From Acidovorax sp. (lineage in GTDB: Bacteria > Pseudomonadota > Gammaproteobacteria > Burkholderiales > Burkholderiaceae_C), in NCBI GenBank assembly GCA_030150585.1, contig JASLFM010000479.1, forward strand, positions 1 through 16,016: a DNA stretch of 16,016 nucleotides, in the 5' to 3' direction. Below the pieces are notes generated by a model. That model saw only the letters and a list, made by a program, of their open reading frames with translations. It was not told the origin of the DNA and made no database searches. The position numbers and the translations under genes are program-made. Shown here one piece after another: positions 1 through 6,154 of the stretch. How positions within the stretch are numbered: position 1 is the stretch's first letter; each line of letters opens with the position of its first letter.

Positions 1-1647
1 GAGAACGTCTTCATGGTCGACTCCAAGGGCGTGATCCACACCGGCCGCACCAACCTCGACGAATCCAAGGCCCGCTACGCGCAGAACACCGAGGCCCGCA
101 CGCTGGCCGACGTCGTCAATGGCGCCGACGTGTTCCTCGGCTGCTCGGCCCCCGGCGTGCTCACGGCCGAGATGGTCAAGACCATGGCCGACAAGCCCAT
201 CATCCTGGCGCTGGCCAACCCCGAGCCCGAGATCCGCCCCGAGCTGGCCAAGGCCATCCGCCCCGACTGCATCATCGCCACGGGCCGCTCGGACTACCCG
301 AACCAGGTCAACAACGTCCTGTGCTTCCCCTACATCTTCCGCGGCGCGCTGGACTGCGGCGCCACGAAGATCACCGAGGCCATGAAGCTCGCCTGCGTGC
401 GCCAGATCGCCGACCTGGCCAAGGCCGACATCAGCGAAGAAGTGGCCAACGCCTATGCGGGCAAGGAACTCACCTTCGGCCCCGACTACCTGATCCCCAC
501 GCCGTTCGACTCGCGCCTAATTCTCAAGATCGCGCCCGCCGTGGCCCAGGCCGCGGCCGAGTCGGGCGTGGCCACGCGCCCCATCACCGACATGGAGGCG
601 TACAAGGAAAACCTCTCGCGCTTCGTGTACCAGACCGGCATCCTCATGCGGCCGGTCATCAATGCCGCCAAGGCGCTGCCCGACGCGCAAAAGCGCGTGG
701 CCTACGCCGACGGCGAGGACGAGCGCGCGCTGCGTGCCGCGCAGATCGCCATCGACGACCGCATCGCGCGCCCCATCCTTATCGGCCGCCCGGCGGTGAT
801 CGCCGCGCGCATCGCCAAGGCCGGCCTGCGCATGCAGCCCGGCAAGGATGTGGAGATCTGCGACCCCTCGGACGACCCGCGCTTCCGCCAGTACTGGGAG
901 CACTACCACCAGCTCATGAAGCGCGACGGCGCCACGCCCGAGGTGGCCAAGGCCGCCGTGCGCCGCTCCAACACCATCATCGCCTCGCTGATGGTCAAGC
1001 TCGGCGACGCCGACGCGATGATCTGCGGCCTCGTGGGCACCTACGAAACGCACCTGGAGCGCATCCACAACATCATCGGCCACGCCCCCGGCGCGGCGCA
1101 GTACGCGGCGCTCAACGCGCTGATGACCAACAGCGGCCCGCTGTTCATCGCCGACACCTACGTGAACGAGGACCCCACGGCCGAGCAGCTCGCCGACATC
1201 GCCTGGGCCTCGGTGCAGGAGGTGCAGCGCTTCGGCCTGCCGGCCAAGGTGGCCTTCCTGTCGCACTCGAGCTTCGGCTCGTCCAAGCGCGCCTCGGCCC
1301 GGAAGATGCGCGCGGCACGCGACCTGTTCGTGGCCCGCCACCCCGAGATCGAGTGCGACGGCGAACTGCATGGCGACGCCGCGCTCGAGCCCCGGATCCG
1401 CCGCACCTACCTGGCGGACTCCACGCTCAAGGGCTCGGCCAACCTGCTGATCTGCCCGAACATCGACTCGGCCAACATCCTCTACAACGTGCTCAAGACG
1501 ACCACGAGCGGCGGTGTGACCGTGGGCCCCATCCTCATGGGTACCGCGGCCACGGCCTACATCCTCACCCCCGCAGCCACCGTGCGCCGCGTGCTCAACA
1601 TGACGGCCCTGGCCGTCGCCAGCGCGGCGGCACGGCGCGGCCAGTAA
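1..1647 (+). CDS. maeB: NADP-dependent malic enzyme, MaeB type (3' part, 5' end outside window)
   Basis: Oxidatively decarboxylates malate to pyruvate with NADP in the cytoplasm, supplying NADPH and pyruvate from the TCA cycle. The reading frame is open from base 1 (first visible codons E-N-V-F), so the start lies outside; about 548 codons are present of a protein that is normally about 760 residues long. Visible codons 1-195 are the end of the malic enzyme NAD(P)-binding domain, including GRSDYPNQVNN and the FRGALD segment. From about codon 220 to the end is a phosphotransacetylase-like domain (KVAFLSHSSFGSS, LICPNIDSANILYNVLKTTT, and a terminal GPILMGTA segment). This two-domain architecture is diagnostic of MaeB. 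In the family the C-terminal domain is regulatory (acetyl-CoA response) rather than a working acetyltransferase. A terminator follows directly, so this is the last gene of its transcript. Confidence 0.95.
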   Translation, partial: ENVFMVDSKGVIHTGRTNLDESKARYAQNTEARTLADVVNGADVFLGCSAPGVLTAEMVKTMADKPIILALANPEPEIRPELAKAIRPDCIIATGRSDYPNQVNNVLCFPYIFRGALDCGATKITEAMKLACVRQIADLAKADISEEVANAYAGKELTFGPDYLIPTPFDSRLILKIAPAVAQAAAESGVATRPITDMEAYKENLSRFVYQTGILMRPVINAAKALPDAQKRVAYADGEDERALRAAQIAIDDRIARPILIGRPAVIAARIAKAGLRMQPGKDVEICDPSDDPRFRQYWEHYHQLMKRDGATPEVAKAAVRRSNTIIASLMVKLGDADAMICGLVGTYETHLERIHNIIGHAPGAAQYAALNALMTNSGPLFIADTYVNEDPTAEQLADIAWASVQEVQRFGLPAKVAFLSHSSFGSSKRASARKMRAARDLFVARHPEIECDGELHGDAALEPRIRRTYLADSTLKGSANLLICPNIDSANILYNVLKTTTSGGVTVGPILMGTAATAYILTPAATVRRVLNMTALAVASAAARRGQ

Positions 1648-1662
1648 GCCGCCAACACCGCG

Positions 1663-1698
1663 AAAGCCCGCGTCCCGCCAAGGGCCGCGGGCTTTTTT
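1663..1698 (+). terminator. Rho-independent terminator of maeB
   Basis: A perfect 10-bp stem is formed by AAAGCCCGCG (1663-1672) and CGCGGGCTTT (1686-1695), with a 13-nt loop. The 3' arm runs into six Ts (1693-1698). It begins 15 bp after the maeB stop codon. On the opposite strand the T tract is only three long, so it should act mainly in the maeB direction. Confidence 0.9.
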
Positions 1699-1710
1699 GC
1701 TTCTGAATGG

Positions 1711-1750
1711 ATAGCTGGCAGCGCCCGCACCGCAGGCCCTGCCAGCCTTT
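1711..1750. repeat. Palindromic intergenic repeat, copy 1
   Basis: ATAGCTGGCAGCGCC begins a hairpin with arms 1714-1725 and 1735-1746: 12 bp with one mismatch and a 9-nt loop. It is followed by CTTTGGGGCT. The layout (TAGCTG.CAGCGC, short loop, mirror arm, then CTTTGG) resembles the copy at 3975-4030 and, more distantly, the copy inside pxpBC. It sits between the convergent ends of maeB and the oxygenase gene, and no T tract follows on either strand, so it is not an obvious intrinsic terminator. Confidence 0.55.
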
Positions 1751-1755
1751 GGGGC

Positions 1756-2736
1756 TCAGTACTTGCTCGAGAAGTTGGCGCTGATACGCTGGCGCAGGTA
1801 CTCCGCGCCGGTGATGGGCGGGTACTTGCGGCCAGGGCCCTCGATCACCGCATCTTCATTGGCCTGGCAGAAGAAGGCCAGGCTGTAGCGCGCGCCCTGG
1901 TACTCGTGCGGCAGGGGGTTGCGCACGCGGTGGAAGTTGCTGGGCAACTGGTCGTCGCTCCAGCGCGTGAGCATATCGCCAATGTTGCAGGTGATCACGC
2001 CCTCGATGGGCGGCACGGACGTCCACCGCTGGCCTTCCACGTCCTTGCCGGGCAGCACCTGCAGGCCGCCCTGCCCCGCGCGCTGGAACAGCAGGGTGAG
2101 GCAGTCGAAGTCGGTATGCGCGCCCGCGCGCCACAGGCCCAGCTCGTCCTTCAGCGCGGGATCGACGGCGAAGTAATGCAGCATGCGCAGCGTGCTCTGG
2201 TAGGCCGGGGTGGCCGGGTCGTGCGCGCGGGTGAAGAAGTCGTCGACAAAGCCCAGCTTGTCGGCGAAGCACGAGAGCAGGCGCATGCCCACCTCCCAGC
2301 ACTGGCGCTCGAAGGCGAGCGTGGCGTCCTTGAAGCCGGGCAGCTCCTGCTCCGAGGGCCACAGGCCGTCCATGCGCGGGCGGGTGACCTGGTAGGACTC
2401 CTTCTGGTCCGGCGTCCGGGTGGAGGGGCGGATCTGCGCCTTGTGCTCCCAGCCCGCGTTGCGCGCCAGGGGCCATTGGGCCTTGGTTTCGCGCGGCAGG
2501 GCGAAGAAGCGCTCGGCGCGCTCGAAGGCGGCGTTGATGTCGCCCAGCGCAATGCCGTGGCCGGACACCTGGAAGAAGCCGATCTCGACCGAGGCAGCCC
2601 AGAGCTGCTCCGCGATCTCGGCCTTGCGCGCCTCGAAGTCGCTGATGTCGATGACGCGCACCTCGCGCGCATCGGTCTCTTCGCCGGGCCCGCCCATGCG
2701 GGACTCCTTGGCCAGTTCGTGGAGGGTGTAGGTCAT
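1756..2736 (-). CDS. 2-oxoglutarate/Fe(II)-dependent oxygenase, isopenicillin N synthase family
   Basis: A 326-residue soluble non-haem iron oxygenase that should couple 2-oxoglutarate decarboxylation to hydroxylation of a small substrate. Residues about 27-130 form the N-terminal DIOX_N domain (VIDISDF, then EIGFFQVSGHGI). The C-terminal double-stranded beta-helix carries the iron ligands H207-x-D209 (in AGAHTDFD) and H269 (in NFHRV), and the 2-oxoglutarate-binding R283-x-S285 (GARYSLAFF). All key residues are intact. The ATG at 2736 is chosen because AGGAG (2744-2748) lies 7 nt upstream and the DIOX_N homology begins soon after; the frame stays open further upstream but that stretch has no family resemblance. 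The gene is divergent from the ABC transporter operon and has its own sigma-54 promoter match. The substrate is unknown. Thymine-7-hydroxylase belongs to the same broad family, so a nucleobase is possible but only an inference. Confidence 0.9.
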   Translation of the reverse strand: MTYTLHELAKESRMGGPGEETDAREVRVIDISDFEARKAEIAEQLWAASVEIGFFQVSGHGIALGDINAAFERAERFFALPRETKAQWPLARNAGWEHKAQIRPSTRTPDQKESYQVTRPRMDGLWPSEQELPGFKDATLAFERQCWEVGMRLLSCFADKLGFVDDFFTRAHDPATPAYQSTLRMLHYFAVDPALKDELGLWRAGAHTDFDCLTLLFQRAGQGGLQVLPGKDVEGQRWTSVPPIEGVITCNIGDMLTRWSDDQLPSNFHRVRNPLPHEYQGARYSLAFFCQANEDAVIEGPGRKYPPITGAEYLRQRISANFSSKY

Positions 2737-2823
2737 GCGTTGGCTCCTGTGGGTGTGGACGAGGCAAGAGCAATGACCCGCGCGGCTGGCGCGCTGAACG
2801 CTTCTACTCTCGCCGCGCACTCT

Positions 2824-2839
2824 TGCAAACCGCGTACCA
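2824..2839 (-). promoter_or_regulatory. Sigma-54 (-24/-12) promoter for the 2OG oxygenase gene
   Basis: Read on the minus strand this is TGGTACG-CGGT-TTGCA, against the RpoN consensus TGGCACG-N4-TTGCW. It has the invariant GG and GC at the correct spacing and one mismatch (T for C) in the -24 block. Transcription would start near 2813, giving a leader of about 77 nt before the ATG at 2736. It stands back to back with the match at 2863-2878. Confidence 0.7.
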
Positions 2840-2862
2840 CCCCACCTTGGTGCATGCGCGAC

Positions 2863-2878
2863 TGGCACGCTGCTTGCG
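2863..2878 (+). promoter_or_regulatory. Sigma-54 (-24/-12) promoter for the ABC transporter operon
   Basis: TGGCACG-CTGC-TTGC matches the RpoN consensus TGGCACG-N4-TTGC at every fixed position; only the final W is replaced by G. Transcription would start near 2889, leaving about 47 nt to the ATG at 2936. RpoN promoters need an activator such as NtrC. The only hint of a site is GGTGCA at 2849-2854, half of the NtrC consensus and too close to the promoter to be a normal enhancer. Confidence 0.8.
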
Positions 2879-2935
2879 TTCATTCCCGCCCAAGTGGAAG
2901 CGTTCAAGACACGACCCCTCGAAAGGAAAACCGCC

Positions 2936-3964
2936 ATGCAAAAACGACTGTTCCTGCACACCGTGCTGGCCCTGGCCACCGCCGCAACCCTGGCCACGCC
3001 CACCCGGGCCGCCACGCCCATCAAGTTCCAGCTCGACTGGCGCTTCGAGGGCCCCGCGGCGTTCTTCCTGCTGCCCGCCAGCAAGGGCTACTTCAAGGAA
3101 GCGGGCCTCGACGTGGCCATCGACGCGGGCAGCGGCTCCGGCGGCGTGGTGCAGCGCGTGGCCTCGGGCGCATACGACATGGGCTTCGCCGACCTCGCCG
3201 CGCTGATGGAATTCCACGCCAACAACCCCGACGTGCCCCACAAGCCCGTGGCGGTGATGATGGTCTACAACAACACGCCCGCCTCGGTCATGGCGCTGAA
3301 GAAATCGGGCATTACCCAACCCGCCGACCTCACCGGCAAGAAGCTCGGCGCGCCCGTGTTCGACGCGGGCCGGCGCGGCTTTCCGCTGTTCGCCAAGGCC
3401 AACCAGGTGGGCAGCGTGCAGTGGACCAGCATGGACCCGCCGCTGCGCGAAACCATGCTGGTGCGCGGCGACATCGACGCCATCACGGGTTTCACCTTCA
3501 CCAGCCTGCTCAACCTGGAGGCACGCGGCGTGAAGGCCGCCGACGTGGTGGTGATGCCCTTTGCCACCCATGGCGTCAAGCTCTACGGCAACGCCATCAT
3601 CGCGAGCCCCAAGCTGATCCAGGAGAACCCGGCGGCCGTCAAGGCGTTTTTGCAAGCCTTCGCCAAGGGCGCGAAAGAGGTCATGGCCCAGCCCGCCGCC
3701 GCCATCGCCACCGTGAAGGAACGCGACGGCATCGTCGATACGCGGCTCGAAACGCGCCGCCTGCAGCTGGCCATCGACACCGTGGTCAACACCCCCGACG
3801 CGCACGCAGAGGGCTTCGGCCAAGCCGCACCCACGCGCCTGTCGCTGATGGCGTCGCAGGTCTCGGACGTGTACGCCACCAAGACCCGCGTGAACCCCGA
3901 CGCGGTTTGGAACGGCAGCTTCCTGCCCGCTGCCGCCGCGCGCGACGTGTGGCCCAAGAAGTAG
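2936..3964 (+). CDS. ABC transporter substrate-binding protein, NMT1/SsuA/THI5-like
   Basis: A 342-residue periplasmic binding protein that captures a small solute for the membrane complex encoded next to it. A Sec signal peptide is clear: charged MQKR, a hydrophobic stretch, then cleavage predicted after A25 (PTRA|AT). The mature protein starts with IKFQLDWRFEGPAAFFLLPA and continues GYFKEAGLDVAI, the typical opening of the NitT/TauT and pyrimidine-precursor (ThiY-like) binding proteins. The ATG at 2936 has AAAGGA (2922-2927) 8 nt upstream; earlier in-frame starts would spoil the signal peptide. It is the first gene of the operon behind the sigma-54 promoter. The family binds nitrate, sulfonates, hydroxymethylpyrimidine relatives, riboflavin and others, so the ligand cannot be read from the sequence. 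The neighbouring deaminase favours a nitrogen heterocycle. Confidence 0.9.
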   Translation: MQKRLFLHTVLALATAATLATPTRAATPIKFQLDWRFEGPAAFFLLPASKGYFKEAGLDVAIDAGSGSGGVVQRVASGAYDMGFADLAALMEFHANNPDVPHKPVAVMMVYNNTPASVMALKKSGITQPADLTGKKLGAPVFDAGRRGFPLFAKANQVGSVQWTSMDPPLRETMLVRGDIDAITGFTFTSLLNLEARGVKAADVVVMPFATHGVKLYGNAIIASPKLIQENPAAVKAFLQAFAKGAKEVMAQPAAAIATVKERDGIVDTRLETRRLQLAIDTVVNTPDAHAEGFGQAAPTRLSLMASQVSDVYATKTRVNPDAVWNGSFLPAAAARDVWPKK

Positions 3965-3974
3965 GCAACTCCTG

Positions 3975-4030
3975 TTTTGATAGCTGCCGGCGCTCGCCCC
4001 CAGAGCGCTTGCGGCTCCTTTGGCTTGAAA
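3975..4030. repeat. Palindromic intergenic repeat, copy 2 (between binding protein and ATPase)
   Basis: TTTTGATAGCTGCCGG starts a hairpin with arms 3982-3995 (AGCTGCCGGCGCTC) and 4003-4016 (GAGCGCTTGCGGCT), pairing at 11 of 14 positions plus a G-T pair. It is followed by CTCCTTTGGCTTGAAA. It fills nearly the whole 66-bp gap and ends against the ATPase start codon. A hairpin here may protect the binding-protein mRNA 3' end and lower expression of the downstream genes, as seen elsewhere for repeats between binding-protein and permease genes; that effect is inferred. Confidence 0.65.
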
Positions 4031-4864
4031 ATGACCGAAGACTCCCCCTTCATCCACTTCCAGGACGTCTGGCTCGCCTACAACGACGAACTGCGCGCCG
4101 CCAACCAGTTCGCGGTGGAGTCCATTGACCTGCGCGTGCAGCGCGGCGCGTTCATCGCCATCGTCGGCCCCTCGGGCTGCGGCAAGTCCACCTTCATGAA
4201 GCTGGCGACGGGCCTGAAGATGCCCTCCACCGGCCGCATCCGCATCGGCGGCCAGCCCGTCACGGGGCCGCTCAAGATCTCGGGCATGGCCTTCCAGGCC
4301 CCGTCGCTGCTGCCCTGGCGCACCACGGTGAACAACGTGCTGCTGCCGCTCGAAATCGTGGAGCCGCACCGCTCGCAGTTCAAGGCCCGGCGCAAGGACT
4401 ACGAAGCGCGCGCCCGCGCCCTGCTGCAGAAGGTGGGCCTCTCGGGCTACGAGGACAAGTACCCCTGGGAACTCTCGGGCGGCATGCAGCAGCGCGCCAG
4501 CATCTGCCGCGCGCTCATCCACGAGCCGCAGATGCTGCTGCTCGACGAGCCCTTCGGCGCGCTCGACGCCTTCACGCGCGAGGAGCTCTGGTGCACGCTG
4601 CGCGACCTGCAGGCGGAGCAGCAATTCAACGTCATCCTGGTCACGCACGACCTGCGCGAATCCGTGTTCCTGGCCGACACGGTGTACGTGATGAGCAAGA
4701 GCCCGGGCCGCTTCGTGGTGCGCCGCGACATCGCGCTGCCGCGCCCGCGCGAGCTGGAACTGACCTACACGCGCGAATTCACCGACATCGTGCACGAGCT
4801 GCGCGGCCACATCGGCGCCCTTCGCCACGATGCAGGCACAACCGACGGGGAGATCAGCCAATGA
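4031..4864 (+). CDS. ABC transporter ATP-binding protein, NitT/TauT type
   Basis: A 277-residue ATPase that powers import together with the binding protein and permease beside it. All nucleotide-binding motifs are intact: Walker A GPSGCGKST (46-54), Q-loop Q89 in AFQAPSLLPWRT, signature LSGGMQQR (148-155), Walker B LLLDEP with E173, D-loop GALD, and switch H206 in LVTHDLRES. The LPWRT segment and overall length fit the nitrate/sulfonate/taurine (SsuB/TauB) family. The start is the ATG at 4031; a TTG further upstream lies inside the hairpin repeat and is rejected. There is no good Shine-Dalgarno sequence before 4031, so translation may be weak or coupled. The gene ends in an ATGA overlap with the permease. 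Confidence 0.93.
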   Translation: MTEDSPFIHFQDVWLAYNDELRAANQFAVESIDLRVQRGAFIAIVGPSGCGKSTFMKLATGLKMPSTGRIRIGGQPVTGPLKISGMAFQAPSLLPWRTTVNNVLLPLEIVEPHRSQFKARRKDYEARARALLQKVGLSGYEDKYPWELSGGMQQRASICRALIHEPQMLLLDEPFGALDAFTREELWCTLRDLQAEQQFNVILVTHDLRESVFLADTVYVMSKSPGRFVVRRDIALPRPRELELTYTREFTDIVHELRGHIGALRHDAGTTDGEISQ

Positions 4865-5637
4865 ACACGCGACACAGAAAACTCGTGGAACTCTGGGCGC
4901 CCTGGGTGCTTCTGCTGGCCGTCATCGTGCTGTGGCAGATCATCTGCTCGGCCTTCAATGTCTCCGAATTCATCTTTCCCAGCCCCTGGGCCATCGGCCA
5001 GAAGCTCGCGGAATTCAGCGGCGTCATCGCGGGCCATGCGTGGCGCACCTTCTGGGTGACCATGGCGGGCTTCGGCATCGCCATCGTGGTGGGGGTGCTG
5101 CTGGGCTTCCTGATCGGCTCGTCGCGGCTGGCCTATGCGGCGTTCTACCCGCTGATGACGGCGTTCAACGCGCTGCCCAAGGCGGCCTTCGTGCCCATCC
5201 TCGTGGTGTGGTTCGGCATCGGCGCGGGGCCGGCCATCTTCACGGCCTTCCTCATCAGCTTCTTCCCCATCATGGTCAACATCGCCACGGGCCTGGCTAC
5301 GCTGGAGCCCGAGCTGGAAGACGTGCTGCGCGTGCTCGGCGCCAGGCGCTGGGACGTGCTGGTCAAGGTCGGCCTGCCGCGCTCGCTGCCCTACTTCTAC
5401 GGCTCGCTCAAGGTGGCCATCACCCTCGCCTTCGTAGGCACCACGGTGAGCGAAATGACCGCCGCCAACGAAGGCATCGGCTACCTGCTGGTGTCGGCGG
5501 GCTCGTCCATGCAGATGGGCCTGGCCTTCGCGGGCCTGATGGTCGTGGGCGCCATGGCGATGCTGATGTACGAGCTGTTCAGCCTTGTCGAGAAGCACAC
5601 CACCCGCTGGGCGCGGCGCGGCTCGCAAGGTGAATGA
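4861..5637 (+). CDS. ABC transporter permease, NitT/TauT type
   Basis: A 258-residue inner-membrane permease forming the import channel. It shows about six hydrophobic segments (roughly residues 12-31, 65-88, 95-118, 122-143, 183-203 and 218-240). The cytoplasmic EAA-type coupling loop is at about 148-182 (LEPELEDVLRVLGARRWDVL followed by KVGLPRSLPYFYGSLK), the site that docks on the ATPase. It starts in an ATGA overlap with the ATPase gene, with GGGGAGA (4847-4853) at good spacing, so the two are translationally coupled. The family is the same as SsuC/TauC/ThiX. The deaminase gene begins 10 bp after its stop, which ties transport to deamination in one transcript. Confidence 0.93.
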   Translation: MNTRHRKLVELWAPWVLLLAVIVLWQIICSAFNVSEFIFPSPWAIGQKLAEFSGVIAGHAWRTFWVTMAGFGIAIVVGVLLGFLIGSSRLAYAAFYPLMTAFNALPKAAFVPILVVWFGIGAGPAIFTAFLISFFPIMVNIATGLATLEPELEDVLRVLGARRWDVLVKVGLPRSLPYFYGSLKVAITLAFVGTTVSEMTAANEGIGYLLVSAGSSMQMGLAFAGLMVVGAMAMLMYELFSLVEKHTTRWARRGSQGE

Positions 5638-5647
5638 AAATGCGCCG

Positions 5648-6154
5648 ATGACACCGCTGACCCCAGACCAAATCACCCGCCACCTGCGCCGCGCCAACGC
5701 GGTGGCCGAACGCGCCATGGCCATGGGCCGCCACCCATTCGGCGCCCTGCTCGTCGCGCCCGACGGCGAAACGGTGCTGGCCGAACAGGGCAACATCGAC
5801 ACCGTGAACCACGCCGAATCCACGCTGGCGCGCACGGCTGCGGCCAACTACCCCGGCGCCTACCTGGCGCAGTGCACCCTGGTCACCACCTTCGAGCCCT
5901 GCGCCATGTGCGCGGGCACCGTGTACTGGGCCGGCATCGGCCGCGTGGTCTACGGTGCCGAGGAGGCAGCGTTGCTCGCCCTCACCGGCAACCACCCCGA
6001 GAACCCCACACTCGCCCTGCCCTGCCGCGAGGTCTTCGCGCGCGGCCAGCGCAGCGTGGAGGTTGTGGGCCCCGTGCCTGCGCTCGAAGCCGAGATGACC
6101 GCGCCGCACCAGGGATTCTGGGAACGGCGCGGCAGCGGATCAGCCGGGCACTAA
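5648..6154 (+). CDS. Nucleoside/nucleobase deaminase, CDA fold (guanine deaminase/TadA-like)
   Basis: A 168-residue cytoplasmic zinc hydrolase expected to remove an amino group from a heterocyclic base, releasing ammonia. The zinc site is complete: H55-A-E57 (NHAEST, with E57 as proton shuttle) and P84-C85-x-x-C88 (FEPCAMCAGTVYWAGI). This pattern is shared by guanine deaminases, yeast-type cytosine deaminases and TadA. The operon position makes a catabolic enzyme more likely than tRNA editing. The start at 5648 is the first in-frame ATG consistent with the family; its Shine-Dalgarno (AAGG near 5627-5630) is distant, so coupling to the permease is likely. The last 15 bp overlap the convergent MFS gene. 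The substrate remains open: guanine, cytosine, a methylated cytosine or a pterin would all fit. Confidence 0.88.
   Translation: MTPLTPDQITRHLRRANAVAERAMAMGRHPFGALLVAPDGETVLAEQGNIDTVNHAESTLARTAAANYPGAYLAQCTLVTTFEPCAMCAGTVYWAGIGRVVYGAEEAALLALTGNHPENPTLALPCREVFARGQRSVEVVGPVPALEAEMTAPHQGFWERRGSGSAGH

Noticed and set aside
2849..2854. GGTGCA as an NtrC enhancer
   Set aside because: Only one half of the palindrome is present and it lies within 15 bp of the -24 elements, whereas NtrC enhancers normally stand 70 bp or more upstream. Kept only as a remark.
2737..3084. Upstream extension of the oxygenase reading frame
   Set aside because: The frame happens to stay open, but the extension would run into the binding-protein gene and across both promoters. 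The ATG at 2736 has an AGGAG and fits the family N terminus.
3977..4030. TTG start for the ATPase, 18 codons upstream
   Set aside because: The extra codons fall entirely in the hairpin repeat and do not resemble the N terminus of the ATPase family.
1906..4128. Plus-strand open frame of 740 codons across the oxygenase, divergent promoters and binding-protein gene
   Set aside because: It crosses two real genes and their control region in the wrong frame, and its translation is low-complexity.
2804..4861. Long minus-strand open frame (685 codons) opposite the transporter genes
   Set aside because: It is antisense to three well-supported genes, its composition is His/Arg/Gly/Ala-rich with no recognisable domain, and it spans the sigma-54 promoters. 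It is a typical by-product of high GC content.
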